Below are positions 12,601 to 27,600 of a DNA stretch of 64,000 nucleotides, in pieces. Every line of letters begins with the position of its first letter. Position 1 is the stretch's first letter. Under the pieces are notes generated by a model, which made no database searches, was not told where the DNA came from, and was given only the letters and a program-made list of their open reading frames with translations. The DNA is from Lineus longissimus (Eukaryota; Nemertea; Pilidiophora; Heteronemertea; Lineidae), in assembly GCF_910592395.1 (NCBI RefSeq), contig NC_088313.1:14214437-14278436 (forward strand). Reading direction: 5' to 3'. A program made the position numbers and the translations under genes.

Positions 12601-15600
12601 AGACCAATATCAATATCAATATCAATTTCTATATAGTTGCTCCTTTAAAAAATGTACAATTATTATGAGGTTTACACTAGTAACAAACATTGGGAATGTG
12701 GTAATAAAGTCTAAACTATGATGGTATCTGTGGAGGTGATCCGACGCCGTAACTTTGTTATCACAATCTAACCGAATCAGTCCAACTTGTGTCCGCTGAC
12801 TCCCTTCTGTAAACCAGGGATGATTTGATTTGGAATTTGGTCTGCAGGCGAGCGTGTCAGGTGATGACGGTGAATAACAATGAAGTCTACACTCGAGAAT
12901 GCAGTAGGTCGACCTCGACCATCCCCAGCGCCAATGCGGGGGAAATGGTGGGTTTTCATGGAGCTGCAGCATACTGTATCAGTCTGGCCGTTTGAAGTCG
13001 ACGACTGTGCCGCGCGCCCATCCAGATATATGCAAATATGGACGGAAACTCTCCCATATGGATGGCACCAACAATGGATAATCCATTGTTTTTGGTACCC
13101 ATATGGATATTTCGTTTTTTGTCATTTAAGATGTTGAAAACCGTTTAAACTTCACTGTTGCACATGGACAACTCTTAAGGGCTGACCGAAGTGCTGGCCG
13201 ATTTAAAGGAATGCAGCAAAATACATACAGTTCCTGAGAACCTATTCCATTTTCTGTCGTTAAAATAGGGACAGACCGTTGTCCAAATTGTTAAGCTGGC
13301 AAACATTGCTTTTATCTTGTATTTTTTAATCTTTAATCTCGTTAAGTATTAACTGATGAGAAAAAGATTATTTGTTGGCGAATCTGCCATGTCTACAAGA
13401 CTTCGCTTTCCAATTTTAGTCTTATGCTAATTGGTCCTAACGACGTCTGCATGCAGGAGGCTGGCAATTAACAGTGATCAGTACATGTTGAGTTTCATTA
13501 ACAAATTAAAATTCGAATCACGCAGGCTGCTATCTGTCTCTGCTAATTGCTCCCTTGTTGTCAAGAAAGTAGAATGCGCTTCACGCAACGATCGAGTCGA
13601 CTTTATACACAGTGTATCAATAAACATAATACACTTTTAGCAACTTGTTCAAGATTTTGGCAACAAAATTCGAGACTATTTCATACGTCTGTGTAACAGA
13701 GTGTGTTTCCGAACCAGTGACAAGAAGAGAAAAAAATCTCTTACAACGAAAACTGGCAAGAGTTCTCAGAAAAAAATCAATTTATCAACATCTGATTCAA
13801 TTTTAAAGAACCGTTTTGGGATTCAATTTAATAATCATTTAATGGAGATAGATTGCGATTCCCAACTTGCCTGCAGTTTTTCAATCTAGTTTATTTACTA
13901 GACGATGGAAGTAATTTATACGTTTCGTCTGGGTGTATGTTTTTATGATCACCATGGTACACCGTTGTCGTTGTCGAATGAGTGTAAAGAAACGAGATAC
14001 TGCTGCATTAGCCTAATTCTTCCAAACGTCTTTCATCCGATTTTCTTAACTTCTCTAATCTTCATTCTACTTCCTGTTAATTTACTCTGTCACGTTTGAA
14101 AAAAAGGTGGGTTATTTTCAACGCCAAATTGTCCGGTTGTTTAAAGGTGAAAAAGGTTATAGCAGAGTCTTTCCAATCGCTAACTTAGTTTGCATAAAGA
14201 TAGAGATTAACCCAAAAACTAATCCCTCCTTATAAAGGTTAACAGCCAAGTATTGAACTACCAGACGTTATTTTTTAAGACAACCCCAATATCTTTTTCC
14301 ATAAGACATATTGTCCCTGGTCTATTTACAATGTTTTAAGACGTTAATCAATTACCAAAATTATGAAATTGGAAGTGCGGAAATGAAAATGCGTAGGAAC
14401 AAAAAAAATATTGATTCCGAAAAATAAGCTCAACTGGGACGCCATAGAATCGGGCAACAGTAATCATGGTTTAAGAAGTTGACCTAATTGAATTCGTCAT
14501 TGATAAGAATCGAAGACTGCATGAAATTTAAAAAAAACGTTGATTAAAGTTGTGCTGATCAGTCTTTTAGGTGCCTCGTAAACAAGCGATTTTTGTCGCT
14601 GCGGCCTGCGACAATTACCGATGCGATGATTGATAAGAAGATTGCTCGTCAGCGCGTATAATCGGTAATCGCCGGGTTAATTTGATACTGATCACAAGTT
14701 AAAGCACTCATCGAATCTTGTGGCAGGGGCCTACATGTAACATGAAAATACAAACAAGTGATTTCTGTCGCATGTGATCATAATCGCTGGTTGCAGCGAC
14801 GGCAATCGCTCGTTTACGGAGCTAGGATAAGCCTACCTTGGTCAGCCGATACAGATACTACATTACATTTGTAACATCTAACATCCTGAAGCGCATTTTT
14901 AACAATCCGATGGACCTTAAGACTTGCCCGGATTAATGATGAAAGAAATTCATGGCCCTTTTATCCGAGTATCAAAAGCCCAGCATCAAAAGGGATCATT
15001 GCGAAAATAGATAAACAGATATAGGTAAGGTGCAGCAAGATTCTCATTAAGATGCTGACCATGTCATCAGATAGTGCATAATACGTCACCAGATAATGCC
15101 AAACACGTCATAACGTAGTGTGAAGTTGCTTTACAGCACAAATTTTTGGGATATGCAGGCTGCATATTGAAGATAACTGTTTCGTTTACCACAACGTAAA
15201 TACGCATGATACTCAGAAATGGCACACCGGCACAGACCTCGGAATGGCCATTCACAGAGCTGGTTACTCTAATCCAGACGATTTGGTAAAAAATATTTTA
15301 TCCGTGGTCTTATACCGTTGCGCATTAATACAATCCGACCCATTGGTATTTGGTATGTTCGGAAATTGTTCGTTCTTAAAAAGTCTCACGTTTCAAGTGC
15401 ACATGATTCGATCTAAACACAGTCTCAGGCGTCAGATTGCGAGAACACGTATCGGATAAATGAATTGAGAAACTCTGAAAGTGGTTGCACTTGAGACCTG
15501 GCCACTTTCTGTAGCACGGCGGCTCGCGTAATCACATTACATTTGGAGGGCTGTCACTAGAGCGAAGTGCCACAAAAATGGCTGCGAATTTTGGGACTTA

Positions 15601-18600
15601 GTCGTATCAGTACTTATGTCTTAAATTAGTTGTTCGAGTATGCAGATAGTTGTTGATCATGGGAATGTTGAGAGATTCAATAGACCAATGGATGGTTACA
15701 AAAAGTAGTTGGTGAAGATCAATGAATTCACCCAAGTTTTATTCATTTATTGGATATAGATCTTTGCACTTCTCTTGAAAATTGTACCTATCTTAAATCC
15801 GAGAAATGCCGTATCAGGGTGAAATCCAGTTTACTCGGCGAACCACTAATAGTATTGCGAAAGGATTCTGAGGGGATTTTCACAAGCTCATTTCGTATCC
15901 TAAAAGATAAAGAAAGTCCCGTTCTACAGAGCGTGAACTATCTTAATGGATTTTGATAAAATGTTAAAGGCATACGCCGTTCGTTAAATATTTGAAATTG
16001 GTAATCGAATTTGAATTGTGTTTCACTAGAAAGTGATAACATCGACCTTCACGAAATAGCTTGCATGAGGGTCGATGGGTCAAACCGGCAATTGCAAATA
16101 TACGTACATGTAATGCACGAACATTTGCTTGAGGTCCGTAGTCTCACTGAAAGTTATTGACCACGCAGTGTAATGCATATAGTTCCGTTTTCTGACGGAG
16201 GTATGTTGGAAAAAAATAGATTGTTATTGTACCCACAACCGTATTTGTATACAGAACAAAACTATTCAAACGCAACCTGACCCTGCCGTCGCATCGTCTT
16301 GCGACTGCATGGCGCCTTAAAGAGGTTGAATAGCGCCTCCAGAAGCAAGCAACAGCGTCACCCGTAGCAGAAATAAGAACTGCTTAGTGACGTCATGGTT
16401 TCCATATACGGCATCTCATTTGCATATTTTTACAACCTTATTTACTACGAGTTATAAATATGCCAGTAGCACGTGGATCATGCCGGGCGGTGCTGTCAGG
16501 TGTTTCCACTATGGGTTACATAATCGGCTACAAAGAGGCCAGTGTTCTAGTAAATGAAGTTAGCAATGATAGCGAAAGAATGTTAGTGTATGTTACGCAG
16601 TCAATAGCGATAGTAGTGAGTTGGAGAGAGGAGAAAATGGAAAATGGAGAGAATAGTAGTATGGATTTCGAGTCCCAAGAAGAAACTTTGCAAAGTTTTC
16701 ATCAAACTGATAATCATATTCCTTCCTTCTCTGTCTCCAACAATTAAAAGTTGCTGCAGTCAACCTGATGGGTTTATCTGCGAGCGAATCGACGAGACGA
16801 AGCATTTTTCAAGCATCCGAATGGTACCTTACAGATCCGCAAGGGGCGCGTTACCGAAAATGTTGCAAAAATCAATAACGTGATCGTAAATATTGTCATA
16901 TTTTTCAAAATGAGAGTATGTAAATGATATGCAGACGGTAAACCAATGAAAGGCCAGTATCTATTGAACCTTACAAGTGATTTGGGGGCCTTGAAACTCC
17001 TTATATTTATCAATGAAACCTTATTCCCGCCTAAGGTTTTGACCGGGCCGTCCAAAACTCCCCATTTTTTGGCGGGCCATTCCCTTTTTAAGCTGTTGAT
17101 TCTTGTGTTCTGTGCGATACGATATTCTCCCTAGTGCCGTTATAGAGCGCCAAGCTTATGGTAAGATCTTTAATGGCATGCACCCTCCCCATAAAAAGCC
17201 ATTATGAGAAAATATATGTTTGCATCATGTTGCATTCGTCGGTAAGGGACGTATTTTCAAATCCGTTTACTCCTTTCAAAGTTTGTATGCATGAAAAATT
17301 TTTGTATACGATACGGTTCCGTTTTCTGACATATGGCCTATTTGTGAAAAACAATAGACACGGATTAGCAAAATCTGTAATCGTCTCAACCCGTTATCGG
17401 ATCATTTTGCTCCTGGGGCCGTGAGGTGATGATGACCCGTGTGTTCTTCGTGATGCGATCTCCCTGTGGTGTTACAGAGCTCGATCCCGCTTCAAAGGCT
17501 AAGATTTATGACGGGCTGTACCCTACTGATAAAAATACCCAACAAGTGTCGTTATGAGAAAATGCTCCGTGTTAGCCTTGTGATATTAGCCAGTGGCTAG
17601 CACGCCCGACGATAGCTTGATGACGAGTCATGTTGCTCATAATAGCATCACAAGTGGTGGCCAGATTTAGAGTCACCCGCGGCATTCTAATAATTGTGAT
17701 GATAGCGCTCTCATGTCAGAAGTGTGAATGATCTGTCTGTCAATCATTTCCTATAAGGCCAATAAAACGAGATTAACATGATTTGCGTCTTGTCAGTGGC
17801 CAATGTATTTTTGACTCCGAATAAAACCTTTTTATAAAAATTTTATCATTTTGCAAAAGGATATTGAAGAACATACCACTCGTGCCACCAAGTGATATAT
17901 TTCGTTTCGGCTTTTCAATCCGGTGTAAAAGTTTGAAATGTACAGATGTGGATTACGCCAACTATGTCAATTTATAAGTAGGTCGGGTCTATTTGGCAAG
18001 CAGCTCGCCGAACAGGCATCTTTTTTTGTCCTGTTTGGAGAGCCGCTTGCCAAACAGCACTAAAAAGCCACCCTGTTCGGCCAGCCGGGCTTGCCAAACA
18101 GGTAAAAAATCTACCCTGTTTGGCGAGCTGGAGACTTTACTTTAATATTGATGAGTTCGGCTCTCCATTCAGGACAAGAAAAAGTCGCTGTTTGGTAAGC
18201 CGGGCTTGCCAAGTAGTCACTTCCTTAGAAGTAATGCGTTTTTCGAAGACGTCTGTTGACCCTGCCCCCTCCCCCCCTGCCCCCTGCCACTGAATATGAC
18301 CATGCTAAGGTACATGTACATATGTACAGGTACTATTTCCATGTGCATGTACTGTCTTAATATCCAGGTACATTGTACAATGTACTCCATGTGTACCACA
18401 ACCATTCGTCTTGGAGCCCAGATAATCGAGTCAAACACTTTCATGTTCCCCGTGGAGTGCTGTCGACAGCAAAACGTGACCCGCGGAAAATAATCTGTTT
18501 CCCCCCGAGAAAAAATCAAGGTAGGGGATGAATACGTTGTGACATTGACACGATTTTGGTTGCAGGCGGAATGGTCGGGCAACATTGGCATACATCGAAT

Positions 18601-21600
18601 CGCCGAGAGATGGCAATGAATACAGGGTGCCGCTATGGCATGGCTGTATGGTTTGAAAATGCAAGGGAGGAGAAACCAAATGCTCCAAATCTCGCTGGTA
18701 CGAATAATATCATCCTTCATCCCAAGTTAAATCAGACCCTTTTTCTGCCAATTACCACCGCAGGCCACTCGTTTGACTCCTTAGCCCCTTGCTGTAGCCC
18801 CCCTCCCATTTAAAAATTGCTTAAACCGTTACGGAATCGTGGCAGGGTGGTAACATATATTTCATGACCCATCCAGATAGCTTATACCAGCATAATACCA
18901 TGATACATAAGGCTGATGCACTATGCGAACTTTTACCTGTAGTGCTCAAGGACTGAATATCTGGCTTGCCATACTGAATCTTATAATATTGGCCACCGGC
19001 GTCTTCAATGCAACAAACTTTCATCTAGATTTGAACAAGTGTCAGCCAACAGCACAAATGACAGCTATGCAGACTCAGTTTGCAATTTTGTCATGACCAT
19101 TACGTTACTATTGCTGGAAAGTCAGATACACCCGCTAAAGTACGAGGATGCCAATTTCGAAAGCCATAGTAGATCGGTCCCCAATAAACTTGCTCGCATC
19201 ATTTGCCTACTGCACGAGGTGACATCAAGAGACAAGGCGAAGCATCCTTGAGTTGATGCCCAATTTAATGATGAACTCAAACAGTCCAATGATGCTTGGA
19301 GACTGAATAACTCTAGCAACCATGGATACCCAATCTGCTCCCGTAGAACCCGTTTCTTTACTCGCTATGCATTTTGCTACTGGCAATGGCGAATGGGGCA
19401 CATATGCAAACTTAATTCACTCAGTGAATTTCCAGATGAGAGAGTTTAAGGGTTGACCATAGGCAACATCATTTTGGCTAGAACTTCAAATCCTAAAGCA
19501 GTTAGGACTGTTTCGAATCGAAGTGAATGCCAATTTCAAAGGTTGGACAACACTTCGTTGTTTCCCAGAGAACATCCTTCAAGGTTTTAAATGGGAATTT
19601 ACATTGCATTTCATTCTGAAGAAGCTCTAGAATTTGAAGTTCGAGCCAAAATGGTTGTACCTACGGTCAACCTTCTCAGGCAAAAGGAAGTTCGAGGTGT
19701 TTTGTCGGGTGTTACTGCTACACACTGATTTTATTTAGTTTCTGGTAGCGTTGGTTTTTTAGCTTTGCATTTCTGTCGAAACGAAATATAAGTAGTGTTG
19801 AAGACTACTCATCGACCCCTTTACCATCTTTAATAGAAGGTTACTTTAACCACTGAAAACCTTTGTGCAGTCGGATGATCCAATCCCCCAAAAATGCGAA
19901 GTATGGACCAGTGTCAATCGCCTGAGTCGGAACTGATATTGATCGCTGCATAAAAGATGCTTTCGGTGTAATCTCAAGTCCGTCTTCAGTTTGTTAATGT
20001 TGACATTCCGCGTAACAGGATGGCGGATGTTGCTGTTGGGGATTAGATAATCAGGACATATGGCAGCCAAGATCAGGGCCGTGTTACTAGATCATGATAA
20101 CATTGATCTCGGATTTTGAGCCATGTTTTATGCATTGTGCCATCAGTTCCCACTTGTCCACACTCGCAGTCGTGGTAGTTTAAAATCGATTCTTGAAGAG
20201 CATCGACTTCAATGGTACGACATAGATCGAAAATGCCGAAATGTAAGATTGTTTTGAGGAGAACTATTTTAGCCAATTCACTCTGCCACCTGTACGACCT
20301 TCGTCACAGTCGTGTGGTGGTTATGTTAACTGATTTTTCAAGATGGCCACGTCGAATGGTTTCGGAGGGACTATTTCCACCTCGTTTCACGGTACCCCAA
20401 GTCTCATCCCCCGTACCCCCTCTAATATCAAAATGACTTGTACATACAAGACTATACTGAGTGTCTCAAAAACCAAAAGGGATGACACCCAATGTGCCCA
20501 TCAAAACCTGCTCGGGTGCAGAAGTGCTTTAAAATGCAACCGGCTTTTTCCAAATAATGAATGCAGGTAATGAGATACAACAAACTGGAATCCAAATGTA
20601 TGGATCTCAGCTATACATCATGCAGAAATCTGGCAAAATTATGTTTTATGCTTTGGGAGTTATCTCAGATCAAATGTATATAGTACTTATTTTTGTGTCA
20701 CTTTAGCAAATAGCTATTTCGCAATAACGAATGCAAGTATATAATGAAACTAAAGAAACGGAAAACCTAAAGTATTAACCTCAGCCACACCTGGCAGAGA
20801 TTTGTTAAAAATTAAAATCATACTTTGGGAGATTTTCGCGATGAAAAGTGTATAAACTTTTTTCTGTCACTTAATACAAGCACAATACTTGCTAGTTCGC
20901 TCCAAATTATCAGTATCAGTTCTCTTGATATCTGTTATGAGTAGTATAGCCTGGTATTTTTCATTCCGACATAAGATACAAACATTCTCGTTATAGAAAG
21001 CCACCGCAACGCCACAGAACTGCACACAGCGCAACTTATGCAATCGCAAGTCACCCGTGAACATTTCAATCCGGGCTCCACCAACCAGCAAACATAATTT
21101 ACATATCACCATCATTCTTCAGTAAGACAACATTTCCGGATACCCAGGGGTATTCCTCTGATGTTTGATCTAAGGATTGTTGCAATCCAGTAATCGCGGT
21201 TAAGTCATTCCATCAATATGATCTGAATGAAAATTATGGGTAAAACATTGCCTTAGGAACATGAACCGACGTAAGTGATGTTTTGACCTCGTGCTTTTCA
21301 CGCAGTACTCTTGTACTGTTGGTGTTATCCGGAGCAAAAACCTGATAAGTCCAAATACTGGAGAAATGCTCTAAAGGTGGAGTGACTAGTTTATTCAACA
21401 ACCTATAATATAAGGTATATGAATTTAAAATTACCTGCATGTATTTATAGATAGAGATAATATCAGTGTAAACCTTTTCCGTGACCGGATTTTCAGCTAT
21501 TGGATAATTCTGGTAGATAATGCTGATCAAAGCAGATCTGCGCTTGCAGGTACAAGCAGATGAATACTGCTCGAACATGTCTGATATACTTCTGCTGTCA

Positions 21601-24600
21601 GCTATATATAGCAAAGCAGTATGTGTTAGCTATCATAACGATGTTTCATCAAAGGATTGCAATCACGGTTAAGTCATTCTATAATGATGAGGAATGAGAA
21701 TGGTGATGAGTTAAAACTGTCTTGGGTACTTAACCGATATAACTACTGGTCGATTTTTGAAAGTTTGTTTTTCATTTAACCTTGCTTCGCGAATACTAGA
21801 AACAGAACGTCTCATTTTAGTTACCATTGTAGCGATATAAAGAGTTTTGTATGTATCTGTATACATTGACGTGGTGCATTGAATTTTGACGTTTTCCGCT
21901 CTCTTCGGTTTTTTCCTCGACCAATCTGGTTGAAAGGCTCAGTTTAAAGGCTTCTAAGCTTCTAAAAAGAGTTAAAGGTTTTTCGGCCAACGCAAAAATG
22001 CATCCCGTAGAGGTTTTTTTTGTAAAATGAAAAACCCAAAATGGTTTTTGAGGTTGTGAATTACTACCTCTAAATGATTTATACATTGCTGAAAAGCCTT
22101 TACGCCGTGCCTATAAGTGTTGGTCGAAAAACCATAAGGTTTTCCAAAAGTTCAAAAAGCTTTATTTCTAAGAGTGTACGTAAGATATCAAAATTTTATT
22201 TCCAGGATTCCGACCAGTTGTTCGCTCTCCAGTACCCCAAACGATGTGGTTAAACATTTACGAATAGACTATAATGATGTCAATGATCATCATTCCCCAA
22301 ATATGACCCGAATGACAATGAGTTCAAGGCAGACATTGCCTTGGGAAATTAAAGCGAAATATGCAAATGTGGTATGTTAGCGTTTTTACCCAATAGTATT
22401 CAAACTTCCCGTCATGTAGTTGAGCGATAGAGCTAAAATGTTCCAAATTACGTTTCTTTGCCCTCGTCGGTCAAGGCCTATCGACCCCATGAAGTGGTTT
22501 CGTGGGGGTCGATGTTATAAGATTTGCCCTGGTTCTCCTTTAATGAAAGAGTAATGGGAATTTGGGCCAAGGTCGCTCGCGGGCGGGCTTTGTTTAAAGA
22601 CAATAGACTGTGTATTAAGCTAAGTTCGAATTCTGTTAACTGCGATGTAAGAGGAAAATAACGTAAGGGCAAGATTTCAAGATATCCACAGAAAAGAATC
22701 GGACCTCTGGCCAAACCTCCCAAAATCGTCCAAGGGCTCCAAAATGAAGAAAACAAACTTTCATTTTACTTCATCTGGAAGCCAGTTTCGTACGAAAAGA
22801 CCCAACATATCTCATGTCCAACAAAGGATGAGGAGCGCGCATTGAACTTATAGCACAGAGTAACAAAATTTCATTCCACGGCCATGTGATGTATTCGAAA
22901 TATCCGCTAAATCATGATGAGATACTTGCCTTTCTTCTACCAAAAAGAAAGGTCAACTATCTTGAACATGTTGAACGCTCAGAATGATTTTGTAACTTGA
23001 AGAAACCAAGTTCAGTGGCATAGACAACTCGACCTTCTTGTTTTCTCTCTTCGAGCTAAGATACTGAAATTGATATAATCAGAAGTGATTATTACCGTCA
23101 TGTGATAAAAACGTTCTCAAGGAAGCATTTGCCTTATATTTTTACAGTACGAAAAGTGTGTAGATAAACGACAGGTAAAATTATTAATGAATTAGTTAGT
23201 CTTAAGGTTCACTATAAAAAGGATATTATTTCCGTATCATCTCCGCTCATTTAAAACCTTCAGTGAAAGCAAACATCTGTCAAAACAAGCATGTGTGCGG
23301 CCTCAAAATTTTACCTGCGTCATCAATAATGCGTTAAATGCGCTTAAAGATGCATTGGCGTCAGAACTCACTTCAACATAGCATATAGCAAACGTCTTTT
23401 TAAAGCACCCCGCAAACGACTGGTTTTTATTGCTGCGACGTGCAACAATTATCGCTGCAATGAGCGCAAAACGATCGCTCATCTGCGGCCAGGTAAAGGT
23501 GGTATGATCGCAGGTCGCAGCGAAAAAGACTTTTGTCCCAAGCACCTGCGATTACCTCCGCAAACGAAAATTCTGGTAGTATGAGAACACAACAACAAAG
23601 ATTGCTTGCCTGCGCTAACTTCATTTACTGTGAAGATTCACCTATTCGGACAAACTGATATTTGAAGAAAACTTACGAACAACTTACCACAGCAAGATGG
23701 TTCCGATGCGGACTGAAAGCTTTTCGCAAGAAATCTTATTCGGAGTAACTCGACTTATAAACCTGATTATCGTTCTAATGTGTTTTGTATCTCTGGAAGT
23801 GTTTAGTAAGTTGGTAAAAGTACATTTTAGGCGTCGTGAGGCATCGCGGATGCAAAAAGGAGCACGGCGCGGGAAGAACCATTGGCACTATACTAGCACT
23901 ATATAAACCATCACAAGTAAATCCTGATGACCCCCCTTGCAGACTGCAGCGCACGGGTCAAGGGGGAGGGGTTTGACTTCGCCCTTCCTACTTGAACCCT
24001 ATTACGACGTACATCAGACACCAATACGTATGTCAGACACCAATAAATGAGGACACCGAATTTAGTGCTAACTACTAGAATATTGTGACTACGGTAGCCT
24101 CGTACTACAACGTCACTGGATCAGGAGGTGCAATAGGAATAATGAGAGTAATCTGATTACCACAAAGAGAATATAACTTGGCATTTATTGTGGGACACAC
24201 TTCAATTTGGAATGCTGGTCCTGAAGTGCAATTCGTGGACAGGAGGCGACATCAATCTGCCATAAATTCATCACTGTTCAGGTGCAAATACACTTATTAG
24301 TTAATTAATTTAAGAGACAGATTTATTTTATCGTTAGTACGTAATAGAAGAAGCAACAAGTCACTTAGATCAAGCAATAAAGTTTTTACATGTATCACTG
24401 GACGGCTTACACTCCCTCCGCAGTGGATTTCATACAGTGCTGGTAATCACAATTCCTTGAGAGAACAGCTTTCGACGTGAACGAAAACACTGCCTCTGGA
24501 GCGTAGAAACAGCTTGGAGACCTTCCACAAACACCATAGTCACCACGATGAGTTGGTCTAGTTAGTCTACATGGCTACGAGAGTGGCTACAGAGAGAGAA

Positions 24601-27600
24601 GTGAGTTAATCTACACAGACACCATCCTAGCGAAGCAGTAACCGGTTATCTATATCTCCGAGGAAATGGTTATGGTTTGCCATCTTGCCGAGTCAAAGTA
24701 TACGCCCAGCTGTTAACGAGTCACTGGAAAAGGTTTTTGAGTATTGGGATTGTTTTTCAATGCTTAACCAATCTAAACACTTTGTCATCTGGCTACCATG
24801 AAATAGTAACCTAGGTAACGATATCATTTTATGCAAGTCAATACAAGTGTATTTCATAATTCAAGAAATATTTTCTTTTCTTCGAAAGTTTTCAACACAT
24901 TTTGATTAATTTGAATAATGTGTATGTTCCACAATTATGTGTGAACCTTTGACTGGCCAAGATGGTAAAGCAATTTCCAAGAATGATACATCGTCGTAGG
25001 CCGCAGGCCAGGTAATAAAAAGAGGCTTGGTTTATTAAATTCTTGACAACATTTCGGGGGCAGAACGAATATGCTATCTTGATTCGTTAGGTGCTTACTT
25101 CGCATAAAACATAAAATCCCGCAAGAAAAGTCACTCCTAAACCGGATATATATTGACGTTTGTAACCAGAAAGGTCTGTCAACTGAGCTAAACAGAAATG
25201 TTTAGTTCATGAATTGCATCCTAGGTGGCAGCACCAAATCGAGCAGATTTTGCCACCTAGGAGCCAGTAGGTGAACTAAAGTAACTGCAGTTTGTATGGG
25301 ATATCCTCGGGAATCTAGTACATCCGGTTAATATAACGAGCACCTATTTTTTTGGAACTTTTTTATGCGATGCGATCACCTATCATGATAAAAGCATCAC
25401 TCTACCACCGAAATATTGTCAAGAAAGACTGTTTTTTTATTTGGCCGACGGCCTTTCATAGATCATGGATCATAGATGCAAAGAGACTCTGGTTACTGAT
25501 TTTCCAGGATTGACATGTTAACGTTGAACCAATACGACAAGTTATCTCCAACTAAAAAGCCGCTTACACAGTTGTTGACATCTAAACTGAACTTACTATA
25601 CTTGCTGCGTCGCCCGGCACCTTTTGGTTCTGAAAGGCAAGAACATGAAAATGGACGTGAAACGACGCGTATGGTGGAAGGAAGCATGCAGACTGGCATA
25701 CTCCGGCGCAGTGATTGTAGTAGTGTGATGCGGCGGTCGTACTGTCACTGCCTGAAATGGCCGCCATTGAAGGTGAATGTGCTGAAATCGCTCATCCAAG
25801 TAACTACTGGACCCTGACTTTTTGCGCCCTTTTTTATTAAACACATTTCAAAAAGGTTATTTCAAGGGTATTTCAAGTCTCTTTTCAAGGCCTCAAAACA
25901 GGAATAAATATTCACCTTAGTAATATCAAACAGGATAGAACAGTCTCGCACATTCTTTTTTTGCTCGAGCATTCTTGCTTCGTACATTTGTGTGCACCAT
26001 ATATGCAACACACACGTGCAATGGACGCCATACTGGCAGTGATAATATGCTTGAATATCATGGGTTTTTTGGAGATTGGCAGCCTGGGCTTCGTGCGCAC
26101 GGGGCGAAAATAGCGCTGTCCGGTTATGTGAAAGATGGCACCCTCTGTCTCGGGATATATACCTCAAATAATTTTAAAAGATATATAATCCCTGTCAAAG
26201 TATCAGACGCGGTCCCTACAAAAAGTGGCCGACTCCCATATTGATTACCTTGTAAAACAGGGGACTACACTCTCCTTGACCCTGGGTCAATCGATTTGCA
26301 TATATGTTACATGTATTTTGCAATGTATACGCGCCATATACACAATAGTTCTCAAAAAGTTTATCTGCCGCCACGCTTTTGCCCTATAGCCCCAACCTCG
26401 CGGTTCTTGGTGAGACAACCAATACCCCCAGCTCGCTATCAATTCCTTAAACGGTTATTTGTTCGAGGACAGGAAGTGAAGTTATGCCCTCTGCCGCTTG
26501 AGGGTATAAACAAAGCAGACTTTGTGCTCAAAGACTATTCTGCGCAACTTCGTATTCAGAAATTCAGAAATCGGGTATAACATCTCCAAGCCATACACGC
26601 ATCTTAAAAGAGAAATCATGCTCTTAACTGGGATTTAAACCGCGCAAGGCACAACGTTTGTCCTCAGTAACTATTCGGTTTGAGACGTGCCTTGGTTATC
26701 AACTAATACAACCCCAAGATATCTTTAAGAGCTCGTAACCTCCCATCACTGATTTTCTAATGGTGTTTGCTTAACAATTCTGAAGGATTTTGATCATTCG
26801 CGTCAGCGGATCAAATGCGATTTGATAATGCAACTTGGGAGTACGTTTCCGGTAATATGGGGCGAAGATAACTGAATGAGGGCAGATGTAACGCAGTGGA
26901 GGAGAGTTGATCTCATGAACAAGAGGTCGTGGGTTGTTTCCCAGCCGAGTTATTGCTCAATTGCTTTCCCGACTGGTCGAGTTCAAGTGAGCGCCTTCTG
27001 GTGGCTACTCGAAACCCCTCTTCAAAACAATGCAATCACCACGTTATTTAGTGTACTCAGTTATTCCGTACAGGAAGTAAAAGTTCTGGTAACTTGTATC
27101 AATCACAAAAGAATCACAATTAGTTTCCCATTCACTATTTCGCATCAAAACTTAATAAAACAACTGGAACTTGACTCAGCCATAACAAATGAATAAATGT
27201 CTTTACACAACCACCGTCCCATCCCATAAACAAACACAGATATTCATCATCGCGCAACAATGATTATGTTTTGGCCAGGAGAAAATAAGCGATTTGCCCT
27301 CCGCAAACACTGCGTACATAATTAATGTTTGTGGGCCATGCTATAGGAGAATTGTCTGAATTCTTGTTATGCCAGATGATTCGGACGTGAGTTTATACAG
27401 TTGCGACAAAATCGGTCATGACACTGAACAGATGGGGCGCCAAGATCAATACAGTCTGACATGGCCTCGTGCTGTTGGCATTAGAAATCGCCGAATCAAT
27501 GATTTGAGCACCATGTAGAGCGGCATAGTGGTCATTGCTTTTGTTGCCAATTACGGCGCAGTTAAAAGAATTCAGGAAGCCCAATACACAGTCTATCGTC

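Noticed and set aside
18295-18385. GTACAT-rich palindromes
   Set aside because: Low-complexity GTACATGTAC words recur in several places and show no stable longer hairpin.
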